Positions 20,527 to 27,774 of a stretch of 64,000 nucleotides of DNA are shown piece by piece. A model generated the notes under the pieces. It was not told the DNA's origin, did not search any database, and saw only the letters and a list, made by a program, of their open reading frames with translations. The DNA is from Lacinutrix sp. WUR7. GTDB lineage: Bacteria; Bacteroidota; Bacteroidia; Flavobacteriales; Flavobacteriaceae. Both the position numbers and the translations under genes were made by a program. The stretch spans positions 1,027,001 through 1,091,000 of the forward strand of contig NZ_CP045067.1 of assembly GCF_016864015.1 (NCBI RefSeq), in the 5' to 3' direction. Within the stretch, counting starts at the first letter, position 1. The number at the start of each line of letters is the position of its first letter.

Positions 20527-20967
20527 TCACACCTTTTTAATCACATTGGTAACTATTCCCCAAATAACAAAATCGTTATCATCGGTAATTCTAATAATTG
20601 GATAATTAGGATTTTCTGGTTGTAACCAAAGTCCTTCGTCATCTATTTTTAAACGCTTTACTGTAAATTCGCCATCTAAAAAACAAACGGCAATTTTATT
20701 ATGTGTTGGTTCTATACTTCTATCTATTACTAATAAATCTTTATCGTCTAGCCCTGCACCAATCATCGATTGTCCGCTAACTTTAGCGTAAAAAGTAGTT
20801 TCCTTATTTTTTATAAGTTCCCGATCTAGACTTATTCTTTGTTCATTAAAATCTTCGGTTGGCGCTGGAAACCCAGCAGAAATTCCTGTATCGCAAAAAA
20901 CGGCACCAGAATTTTCAATAACCTCTGGAGTAAAAAACGTAAGAGATTCGGATGTATATTGTAACAT
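20527..20967 (-). CDS. umuD: UmuD-like S24 peptidase (SOS mutagenesis subunit)
   Basis: A 146-aa self-cleaving S24 protein without a DNA-binding domain, as in UmuD. The cleavage site ISAGFPAPTEDF (Ala31-Gly32) matches the UmuD type. The catalytic Ser67 is in KVSGQSMIGAG and the Lys104 in DGEFTVKRLK. UmuD normally works with the Y-family polymerase UmuC, but no umuC lies on either side: downstream is the terminator and atpC, upstream the M61 peptidase gene. An SOS operator could not be identified. An extended TTCCGT/ACGGAA hairpin lies just upstream of the ATG. Confidence 0.9.
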   Translation of the reverse strand: MLQYTSESLTFFTPEVIENSGAVFCDTGISAGFPAPTEDFNEQRISLDRELIKNKETTFYAKVSGQSMIGAGLDDKDLLVIDRSIEPTHNKIAVCFLDGEFTVKRLKIDDEGLWLQPENPNYPIIRITDDNDFVIWGIVTNVIKKV

Positions 20968-20985
20968 AAGGAACTTGTTTTTATA

Positions 20986-21021
20986 TTCCGTGTGCCTATT
21001 TTCCGACAGGCAGGAACGGAA
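20986..21021 (-). repeat. Extended leader hairpin upstream of umuD
   Basis: Outer arms TTCCGT and ACGGAA enclose a second pairing TGCCT/AGGCA. In the umuD sense direction it opens with TTCCGTTCCTGCC. It ends 18 nt before the ATG. It is a variant of the short hairpins seen before radA, DUF2007 and gpsA. Confidence 0.6.
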
Positions 21022-21121
21022 ATCTATAATTTATGTTTTAAATATACGTAAATAATACTTCTCCTTTTACAATATACTTCAATACGATACTGAATTTCTA
21101 GATCAAATGCGTTTCAAACCC

Positions 21122-22939
21122 TTATTTAGCCTCTAACCAAGCAGCTCTAGCTTTCTTCTGATTTGCTTTTAAAACTTGTCCTTTCGATTCCATAGTAGCA
21201 ATAGAGTAGCTAGGATTGGCTACAAAGGTCATTTTTGCTTCCCTTCTATTCCCAAAACGCTCAAACACGACTTTGGTTACATCCTTTGGTTTAAAGTTTT
21301 TCAAAACAGCGTCTAGTTCTAAAGCATCCGAAAGTACATATTCCCCTATTTGAATAATAGTATCACCATTTTCTAATCCCGCATTATATGCAGACAATCC
21401 AATAGTAGTATAACTAGAAATAACCCCTTTTCTAACCTGCGCACCAAATCCGATTTCAGCAGTATTTTGTACTAAAGTTACACCAACCATATCGAATAAT
21501 CTTTTATAATTTGGCATGCCACTTTTGTGGATATAGTTATTAAAAAAGGCATCTCCAAAATCCTTTCCGGCGTAACTATTTAAAGTGTTTTGTAAATCGG
21601 AAATGGTATATGGTTTTTCTTGTTTTCCGAAAGTAGTCCACACCAATTTCATATAATCGTCTAATTGCAATCCTTTTTCTCTTAACGATAAATCTAATGC
21701 AAGACCTAGCATACTTCCGTAGGAATAATAAGAAATAAAGGTATTGCCTCTATTTACAGGATCTACAGAACGTGCAGCATCTACAAAAGGTGCTTGGTAA
21801 CTCATCTCGATCGGATTAAAAAATTGACGTCCTGGAGAAGTCCACACATAATTAAAGGTTCCTGTTAATCCGTTTATAAATGCTTCTTGATTAATTAATC
21901 CTGCACGACAAAGTGTTAAATCGTCATAATAACTAGTAAAACCTTCAGCAAACCAAAGTTCACCACTCATGTTGGCTTCTTCAAAATTGAAAGGTTCTAA
22001 AGATTTCGGACGAATACGTTCTACATTCCAACAATGGAAAAACTCATGAGAAACGGTTCCTATATTTCCTTCTAAACCACCATCTGCTAAAGCTCTTGTG
22101 CTCGTTAAAATAGTAGAATTTCTATGTTCCATACCATCTCCAGAAGCATTAGGAATATAACATGCTAAAAACGAATATGCACCATAATCATATTTCGGTA
22201 ACTCTCCAAAAACGGCTTTTTGTTGCAGTACGGTTTTCTTTACTTTGTCAAAATAAGTATCTAGTTCCGCTTCGGCACCATTATGATGCAATACAAAATT
22301 TATGGTTTGTCCGTCTACATCAAAAGAACGTGTACTATGGTCGCTTATTTCTGTCGGACTATCCATAAAATACTGCAAATCACTAGCGAAATAGGTGTTA
22401 CCTTGTAGGTGTTTTAATTGCGTAGCGACTTTCCAATTTAAATCTTCACGTACATTAAAAGTTACTTCCATCCCTTGATTAGCCAAGTTAGGCATATACA
22501 TAAAGGTTGCTGGAATATTTAAATGCGCATGCGTCTCATCTATTTGTGCGTAGGTTCCTCCTCCTCGATTAGCGAATAAAGTATAGCTTAGTTTAATGGT
22601 ACCATCGTGTCCAGAAACTTTCCAAGAATACGGATCTATACGATTGGTTTCTAAAATATTTCCTTGGCTATCTGTAATAACTACCTGATACACATTTTTA
22701 ACAAATTCATGTAATGCATAACGACCAGGAGAGCTTCTACTCATTATAATCTCTGTTTCACCCAACTTAATATTTGTAAATGTTGCTTGAATTTGCGCTT
22801 CGTGATGCGCTGCATTTTCAAAGGAAATGAAATAGTTTGTAGATACTTCTGGATTAGAAGATATATTTTCACTAGCAGGTTGTGCTTCCACGAAAGCGAA
22901 TGCCAAAACAAGCATTACGAGTAATAGAACTTTTTTCAT
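21122..22939 (-). CDS. M61 family metallopeptidase with C-terminal PDZ domain
   Basis: A 605-aa secreted zinc peptidase of the glycyl-aminopeptidase (M61) type. It has a signal peptide (about 1-19, ending VEAQ), an N-terminal beta domain, and the zinc motif HEFFHCWN (His298, Glu299, His302) with the third ligand in LWFAEGFTSYYDDL. The PDZ-like domain is at about 490-580 (GLENGDTIIQIGEYVL). It is likely periplasmic or cell-surface. The XRE/DUF2975 cluster ends 32 nt upstream, so read-through is possible, but the gene function looks unrelated. Confidence 0.9.
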   Translation of the reverse strand: MKKVLLLVMLVLAFAFVEAQPASENISSNPEVSTNYFISFENAAHHEAQIQATFTNIKLGETEIIMSRSSPGRYALHEFVKNVYQVVITDSQGNILETNRIDPYSWKVSGHDGTIKLSYTLFANRGGGTYAQIDETHAHLNIPATFMYMPNLANQGMEVTFNVREDLNWKVATQLKHLQGNTYFASDLQYFMDSPTEISDHSTRSFDVDGQTINFVLHHNGAEAELDTYFDKVKKTVLQQKAVFGELPKYDYGAYSFLACYIPNASGDGMEHRNSTILTSTRALADGGLEGNIGTVSHEFFHCWNVERIRPKSLEPFNFEEANMSGELWFAEGFTSYYDDLTLCRAGLINQEAFINGLTGTFNYVWTSPGRQFFNPIEMSYQAPFVDAARSVDPVNRGNTFISYYSYGSMLGLALDLSLREKGLQLDDYMKLVWTTFGKQEKPYTISDLQNTLNSYAGKDFGDAFFNNYIHKSGMPNYKRLFDMVGVTLVQNTAEIGFGAQVRKGVISSYTTIGLSAYNAGLENGDTIIQIGEYVLSDALELDAVLKNFKPKDVTKVVFERFGNRREAKMTFVANPSYSIATMESKGQVLKANQKKARAAWLEAK

Positions 22940-22971
22940 AAGGAATTATTTAAAGCTCTAAGATAGTATTT

Positions 22972-23178
22972 TTAGTCTTCTTTATATTCTAAAATATCAC
23001 TTGGCTGACAATCTAATGCTTTACAAATGGCTTCGAGTGTAGAGAACCGAACGGCTTTTGCTTTTCCCGATTTTAAGATGGAAAGATTAGCGGTAGTGAT
23101 ACCAATAATTTCTGCCAAGTCTTTACTTTTCATTTCGCGCTTCGCAAGCATGATGTCTAAATTTACTATTATTGGCAT
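22972..23178 (-). CDS. XRE-family helix-turn-helix regulator
   Basis: A 68-aa Cro/CI-type regulator that is a single HTH domain: LAKREMKSKDLAEIIGITTA, then NLSILKSGKAKAVRFSTLEA, ending ICKALDCQPSDILEY. In Bacteroidota such minimal regulators usually sit next to DUF2975 membrane proteins. Here the ATG follows the stop of the third DUF2975 gene by 2 nt. I infer that it controls its own operon through the inverted repeat at 24629-24678. Confidence 0.9.
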   Translation of the reverse strand: MPIIVNLDIMLAKREMKSKDLAEIIGITTANLSILKSGKAKAVRFSTLEAICKALDCQPSDILEYKED

Positions 23179-23180
23179 AG

Positions 23181-23693
23181 TTATATGGTTAGTTCATTTT
23201 CTTGTTGTAATCTCCTTGCCTTTTGAAAAACTTCACTTAAAAACATGAAAAATAATCCCATTATAAAAAATAGTACAACAGAACTGTCTAGCTCAAAATG
23301 AAACTTGCTTTTAAAAAATATAAAAAACAGAAGTTTACCTATAACCTCTCCTATAGAGCATACTAAAAAAAGGATTCCTATTTTTTTAAAATTAGTAACT
23401 ACTAACGCACTAAAATAATTCCCAGATTCCAAATCTTTAAGACTATTTTTTAGATAAATAAGGGATTGAAAAAAACAATAAAACAAAACAAAAGGTACAA
23501 CGCCAGATAATCCTATTTCAAATAGACTCATACTATTATAGTCTAATTGTTCACCAAATATTTTTGGTTTTAAATCGTGTATTTTCCCTGTAATTATTTG
23601 ATTTATTATGCGGAATAACTGAGCTATTAAGCCAATAAAAATTAAATAATAAAAAACAGTAATAAGTCTTTTTAAAATTAAAATGGTTCTCAT
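23181..23693 (-). CDS. DUF2975 membrane protein (third of three)
   Basis: 170 aa with four predicted membrane segments (about 10-30, 55-80, 100-120, 130-152) and a conserved C-terminal tail ending LQQENELTI. The neighbouring genes encode homologous proteins with the same tail. The function of DUF2975 is not known; the genetic link to a small XRE regulator suggests a membrane-signal or stress-related module. The stop codon is followed after 2 nt by the XRE gene ATG. Confidence 0.8.
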   Translation of the reverse strand: MRTILILKRLITVFYYLIFIGLIAQLFRIINQIITGKIHDLKPKIFGEQLDYNSMSLFEIGLSGVVPFVLFYCFFQSLIYLKNSLKDLESGNYFSALVVTNFKKIGILFLVCSIGEVIGKLLFFIFFKSKFHFELDSSVVLFFIMGLFFMFLSEVFQKARRLQQENELTI

Positions 23694-23695
23694 AA

Positions 23696-24172
23696 TTATA
23701 TAGTTAATTTGTTTTCTTGTTGCATTATGTTTCCACTTTGTAAAATATCTGCAACAATATATAGGCTGAATCCTACAATCATCAGAAGGAAATCTTGACC
23801 TAAATTCCCTAATAAAACCATGCTTTTAGAATCATACATTATTATAAAATCAAAAAGGAAGCTCAAAATACCAGACACTAAAAATAATTTCCCTCCTGTT
23901 TTAAATTGGGTTGCGCTTTTCAGGTTAAAAAAACCTTCTTTAATAATTACACTAAGTCCTTTTTTTATAAATAGTAATCCTATAAAAGTAAAAACTGGAA
24001 ATGCCATAATTATAAATTGGGTGTAATATCCAAAAAAGAAATCCTTATTAATCGCTCTAAATTTATCTGTAAAATCAGAAAAAAAAGTAAGATATATATT
24101 ACCTACAAAATAACATATGTAAATTATAATCAATGCAATAATAAATACGTTTAGAGATTTTATTTTCTTCAT
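23696..24172 (-). CDS. DUF2975 membrane protein (second of three)
   Basis: 158 aa with four membrane segments (about 8-28, 50-70, 95-115, 122-142). It contains the family-like GFSLYIVADILQSGNIMQQE region and ends QQENKLTI. It is a paralogue of its two neighbours, with a 2-nt gap to the next gene. The function is unknown. Confidence 0.8.
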   Translation of the reverse strand: MKKIKSLNVFIIALIIIYICYFVGNIYLTFFSDFTDKFRAINKDFFFGYYTQFIIMAFPVFTFIGLLFIKKGLSVIIKEGFFNLKSATQFKTGGKLFLVSGILSFLFDFIIMYDSKSMVLLGNLGQDFLLMIVGFSLYIVADILQSGNIMQQENKLTI

Positions 24173-24174
24173 AA

Positions 24175-24618
24175 TTATATAGTTAGTTCGTTTTCTTGTT
24201 GCACATAAAATCCCTGTTTAAAAATAGAGGTAAGAAATAACGCAAAAGTGATTAATAAAATATTTGGAAACGACAGAGAGAACATGTCTATGTGTTCCAT
24301 CCCTAAAAAGAAAACAAAAGTAACCCAAGTGAATATTAAGGATAAGGAATTAAATACAGCAAATAGGTACAAGTATTTTATACATTGTTTGGTAAATAAA
24401 ACGCGCTTCTTAAATGCATAAAACAGAAAGACTAGTGGAATTAATAATGCGAAATAACTTACTAAAGGAGCAAGATTTAACAGCATAATAGAACTTGCAT
24501 CTTGAATCAAATTAGGAATATACATTGCAGTACTTATGACCACAAGTGTTAATAGAAAAAGAAACACCCAAAAGAGTAATGCTGAAACCGATTTTTTTCC
24601 AAACATTTTAATTTTCAT
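24175..24618 (-). CDS. DUF2975-like membrane protein (first of three)
   Basis: 147 aa with four membrane segments (about 13-33, 43-65, 80-105, 115-137) and the tail YVQQENELTI. It is the first gene of the operon; its ATG lies 29 nt downstream of the -7 box. It is the most divergent of the three copies but shares the terminal motif and the 2-nt junction with the next gene. The function is unknown. Confidence 0.75.
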   Translation of the reverse strand: MKIKMFGKKSVSALLFWVFLFLLTLVVISTAMYIPNLIQDASSIMLLNLAPLVSYFALLIPLVFLFYAFKKRVLFTKQCIKYLYLFAVFNSLSLIFTWVTFVFFLGMEHIDMFSLSFPNILLITFALFLTSIFKQGFYVQQENELTI

Positions 24619-24628
24619 AACCTATATT

Positions 24629-24678
24629 ATTATTGTTTAACGATAACAAATATATAAAAATTATCGTAAAACAATAAT
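24629..24678 (-). promoter_or_regulatory. Operator-like inverted repeat enclosing the DUF2975/XRE operon promoter
   Basis: Arms ATTATTGTTTAACGATAA (24629-24646) and TTATCGTAAAACAATAAT (24661-24678) match in 17 of 18 positions as an inverted repeat with a 14-nt gap. On the minus strand the -7 box TATATTTG (24654-24647) fills the gap, and the -33 TTG (24674-24672), 17 nt upstream, lies in the distal arm. Binding of a dimer would cover the promoter. I infer autoregulation by the XRE protein at the end of the operon. Confidence 0.7.
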
Positions 24679-24705
24679 TTTTTATTAAAAAAATATTAAT
24701 AATTT

Positions 24706-24738
24706 AGACCTCACAGGTTTTAAAAACCTGTGAGGTCT
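24706..24738. repeat. Perfect 16-bp palindrome (flavobacterial intergenic repeat)
   Basis: AGACCTCACAGGTTTT and its exact reverse complement are separated by a single A. It lies between the divergent DUF2975 operon and DUF2007 gene, so it does not sit at a gene end as a normal terminator would. I recall closely similar AGACCTCACAGG palindromes as interspersed repeats in other flavobacteria. Confidence 0.7.
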
Positions 24739-24776
24739 TTTGTATCTTTAAGAAATCATTAAGACTAACTAAAAGA

Positions 24777-24794
24777 TTCCCGTTTTCACGGGAA
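24777..24794 (+). repeat. Short leader hairpin TTCCCGT-TTTC-ACGGGAA upstream of the DUF2007 gene
   Basis: A perfect 7-bp stem with a TTTC loop ends 3 nt before the ATG at 24798. Loop sequence and orientation equal the radA leader hairpin, with one extra G-C pair on the stem. Confidence 0.7.
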
Positions 24795-24797
24795 ATT

Positions 24798-25211
24798 ATG
24801 AGCGATATCTTTAAAACCATAGCGAAATACCAATATTCTACAGAAGCGCAGATTATAAAAGGCCGTTTAGAATCGGAAGGTATTCCTGTGTTTTTAAGTG
24901 ATAATTTTACTATTGAAACCGATCCATTGGTAAGCAACGCTATTGGTGGCATAAAATTAAAAGTATATGTAGAAGACGCACTTCAAGCGCAGCATATTCT
25001 AGACACCATACAAAAGTATTCTGTAGATGATGAAGGAAATGCGATACAATGCGTAAACTGTGGCAGTAATCATATCGCTATGGTTTCTACTATTACCGAT
25101 TTTAAATCCTTCTTTTCATTTTTAATAGGTTTCCTTTTTGGTACGCTTCCCTTTTACACCAAAGACAAATATAAATGTGATGATTGTAATACCGAATTCG
25201 ATATTAAATAA
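24798..25211 (+). CDS. DUF2007-domain protein with C-terminal zinc ribbon
   Basis: 137 aa. Residues about 1-75 match the DUF2007 'putative signal transducing protein' fold (YSTEAQIIKGRLESEGIPVF, KVYVEDALQAQHIL). The C-terminal part has two CxxC pairs (CVNCGSNH, CDDCNTEF) that would form a zinc ribbon, interrupted by a short hydrophobic stretch (FFSFLIGFLFGTLPF). The alpha/beta hydrolase gene follows after 20 nt. The function is unknown; it is thought of as a small regulatory protein only by family name. Confidence 0.8.
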   Translation: MSDIFKTIAKYQYSTEAQIIKGRLESEGIPVFLSDNFTIETDPLVSNAIGGIKLKVYVEDALQAQHILDTIQKYSVDDEGNAIQCVNCGSNHIAMVSTITDFKSFFSFLIGFLFGTLPFYTKDKYKCDDCNTEFDIK

Positions 25212-25231
25212 TAAACTAAACACAACTAATT

Positions 25232-26197
25232 ATGCATTCCTCTTTTAAAACTTTATTCGTCTTGATGCTGCTAAGTAGCTTTATTATTTCCGCACAACAA
25301 GATCCAGATATTTTTGAAAAATTTGAATCTAAATTCTACACGATTGATGGTTACAAAATAAACGTAGAAGTTTTAGGTTCTGGCGACCCTATTTTCTTTC
25401 TTCCTGGCGGACCAGGAAACTCGCACGATTATATGCAAGGGAATTTTGGGCAATACTATAAAACCAATACCGTAGTGTTTTTTGATTGGCTAGGTCGTGG
25501 TAAAAGTGATGATGCTAAAGATGCTTCTGAGTATTCTGTAGAAGCAGATGTTGCGCTTATAGAGAAGCTTCGTGTTCTTTTAAAATATGATAAAATTGCA
25601 TTAGTAGGACATTCTTACGGCACCGTTCCAGCGCAAGCATACGCCATAAAATATAAAGACAATGTAGATAAAATGGTACTAATAAACGGTTTTCATTCTG
25701 GTGCGATGTGGCAAGCCAATTGCGATAGCTACAACCATTATGCAAAAACACATTTTCCTGAAAAATGGAAACAAGTAGATTCGCTTCGTGCATTAGGTTA
25801 CGTGTCTAGTCAAGAACCACTAAAAACCGTGTATGGTAACTTTCCAACCAAATACATTTACTATCACAACACCAGCTTGAAACAAAATGTACCAAAGTAT
25901 AAACATAGAGGTTGGGCAAATGATGTGTATACTACTATTATTGGAAGAGATGGCGATTTTGATGTTTCCGGAAGTATGATTAATCAAGATTACCGACAAC
26001 AATTAAAAGATGTAAAAGCGAAAACACTTATTGTTGCAGGACGTTATGATGGTGTTTCTACTCCAGAATTCGCGGTACAATACAAAATCTTTATGCCACA
26101 AGCACAGTTTGAAATGTTTGAGCAAAGCGGACATAACCCGTATTTAGAAGAACCGGAGAAATTTTTTAAGATATTAAATACTTTCTTGGATCACTAA
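25232..26197 (+). CDS. Secreted alpha/beta hydrolase (proline iminopeptidase-like)
   Basis: 321 aa with a signal peptide (about 1-21) and a complete catalytic set: oxyanion-hole region LPGGPGNSHDYM, nucleophile Ser128 in GHSYGTVPA, Asp in GRYDGVSTPEF, and His in SGHNPYLEEP. This is a typical alpha/beta hydrolase close to proline iminopeptidases; the substrate is unknown. The last 4 bases overlap the 3' end of the convergent MocR-like gene. It is probably co-transcribed with DUF2007. Confidence 0.88.
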   Translation: MHSSFKTLFVLMLLSSFIISAQQDPDIFEKFESKFYTIDGYKINVEVLGSGDPIFFLPGGPGNSHDYMQGNFGQYYKTNTVVFFDWLGRGKSDDAKDASEYSVEADVALIEKLRVLLKYDKIALVGHSYGTVPAQAYAIKYKDNVDKMVLINGFHSGAMWQANCDSYNHYAKTHFPEKWKQVDSLRALGYVSSQEPLKTVYGNFPTKYIYYHNTSLKQNVPKYKHRGWANDVYTTIIGRDGDFDVSGSMINQDYRQQLKDVKAKTLIVAGRYDGVSTPEFAVQYKIFMPQAQFEMFEQSGHNPYLEEPEKFFKILNTFLDH

Positions 26198-27696
26198 ATA
26201 GTTTCTTGCACAACGGCATCAAAAGATGCTCTTAAAATACGAACAACGCTTTCTATTTCTGCTTCGTTTAAATGTCCAAAACCAAATCGTATCGCGCAAA
26301 TCTTTTTGTTTTGATACAGTATGGTTTTCGGTAAAAATAAATTATGTGTTTTTGTTTTTTCAGCAAGCTTAACAAGCGATATTCTAGGTTCAAAATGCAA
26401 CCAAACGGCTAAACCTCCTTCTGGTACTTGCCAAGTAGCATGGGCTTTAAAATGGGTTTCTAAACAGCTACATAAATAATCGCGCCTTTGTTTATACACC
26501 GTAATATTCTTTTTAATTAATCGATGTATTTCTCCTTCATGAATAAGCTCTGTAAGTATTTGTTTCTGAATTAAATCACCTTGCTTATCTAGTATTTGCA
26601 AATAGTTTTTAGCTTCCTGGATAATATTTTCTGGAGCTACTACAAATCCGATTTGAAAATTAGGAAAAAACGACTGTCCCAACCTTCCTAAATAAATAAC
26701 AACCCCATGACCATCTGCACTTGCCATAGGAACCATAGCTGAACCATCAAACTGAAAATCGTAATCAAAATCGTCTTCTATAATCGCAAAACCATATACC
26801 TTGGCTAATTGCAATAGCTTTAATCGTCTTTCTGCACTAAGTGTAACTGTAGTTGGGTATTGCCTGTGTGCACAAACATACACACAACGAATGCTGTTTT
26901 TGGTAAAGTTTTTTTCAATAAAATCGACATCCATTCCATGCGCATCTACAGGAATCGTTATAATGTTAGCGCCTGCTTGTTGAAAAATCATGTTCGATTT
27001 ATACGGACTTAAATCCCCAACAAGAACCACATCGTTTTCTTTTATTAAAAGTTGCGACACAATATACAAGCTCATTTCGGTACTTCGAGTACTCACAATA
27101 TTATTCGCTTTAATATGAAAACCTCGTGTAGCATTTAAATAATTACACAGCTCCTTACTAAAAGTGGTGTACGATTCATCTTGGGTTTGATTCCATTTTG
27201 AAATTAACGAAGCACGCTTCATCGATGCGCTATACCATTTTGAAAATTGGTGTGTAGGATGCAGTCTTAAATCCGGCTTTCCATCATTGATTACATATTT
27301 ATGTATCGAAAATTCTTCGGTAGAAGCCAAATGAAAAGAAGATTGAAACGGAAACCCTGCCGTTTCTGGATACGTTTTTAATTTTTCTAATCCTTGCAAC
27401 GTTCCTTTTATAGCAGCAGTTTTCTTTTCAGGCTTTAATACAAACGTTCCTTTGTTAGGTATAACATCTACCCAACCTTGTGATGCAAGCTCCTCATAAA
27501 CGGCAACTGCAGTATTTCTGTTTATAGAAAGTAAGGTGCTAAATTTTCTCGTTCCTGGTAAAGCAGTACCTTCTGTCAAATACCCACGCTGTATCGCATT
27601 GATAATTTGCTGTGCTATTTGAATATAAATGGAAGTGTTTGGCGACTTCTCAAAATATATTAAGGATTGTAACTTGTCGTTAACCGGACTATGCAT
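26194..27696 (-). CDS. MocR-like regulator: GntR HTH fused to an aminotransferase-fold domain
   Basis: 500 aa. The GntR-type winged helix is at about 15-85 (IYIQIAQQIINAIQRGYL, GTRKFSTLLSINRNTAVAVY), followed by a fold-type I aminotransferase domain (about 130-490) with the IIEDDFDYDFQF segment. In MocR proteins the PLP lysine sits in a YIGTFSKxLFP motif; here it reads YLGRLGQSFFPNFQIGF, so that Lys is Gln341 and the usual Arg a few residues later is Gln. It may bind a ligand other than Lys-linked PLP. The gene is divergent from a TonB receptor, its likely target, with an imperfect palindrome between them. Confidence 0.85.
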   Translation of the reverse strand: MHSPVNDKLQSLIYFEKSPNTSIYIQIAQQIINAIQRGYLTEGTALPGTRKFSTLLSINRNTAVAVYEELASQGWVDVIPNKGTFVLKPEKKTAAIKGTLQGLEKLKTYPETAGFPFQSSFHLASTEEFSIHKYVINDGKPDLRLHPTHQFSKWYSASMKRASLISKWNQTQDESYTTFSKELCNYLNATRGFHIKANNIVSTRSTEMSLYIVSQLLIKENDVVLVGDLSPYKSNMIFQQAGANIITIPVDAHGMDVDFIEKNFTKNSIRCVYVCAHRQYPTTVTLSAERRLKLLQLAKVYGFAIIEDDFDYDFQFDGSAMVPMASADGHGVVIYLGRLGQSFFPNFQIGFVVAPENIIQEAKNYLQILDKQGDLIQKQILTELIHEGEIHRLIKKNITVYKQRRDYLCSCLETHFKAHATWQVPEGGLAVWLHFEPRISLVKLAEKTKTHNLFLPKTILYQNKKICAIRFGFGHLNEAEIESVVRILRASFDAVVQETI

Positions 27697-27706
27697 TGTT
27701 TTAAAA

Positions 27707-27728
27707 CTGGACTACTTTAGTGATCCGG
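27707..27728. promoter_or_regulatory. Imperfect palindrome in the MocR/TonB-receptor divergent promoter
   Basis: CTGGACTAC-TTTA-GTGATCCGG pairs imperfectly across a 4-nt centre, immediately upstream of the -7 box of the TonB receptor gene and 11 nt from the regulator's ATG. It is a candidate binding site for the MocR-like protein; this is inferred from position only. Confidence 0.4.
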
Positions 27729-27736
27729 AAAGTTAC

Positions 27737-27744
27737 TAATTTTG
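27737..27744 (+). promoter_or_regulatory. Promoter -7 box for the TonB receptor at 27775
   Basis: TAATTTTG matches TAnnTTTG, with TTTAG (27716-27720) 16 nt upstream as a -33-like element. It gives a leader of about 25 nt. Confidence 0.55.
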
Positions 27745-27774
27745 CCGCGCTAAAAAACACGAATACCTTTTATT

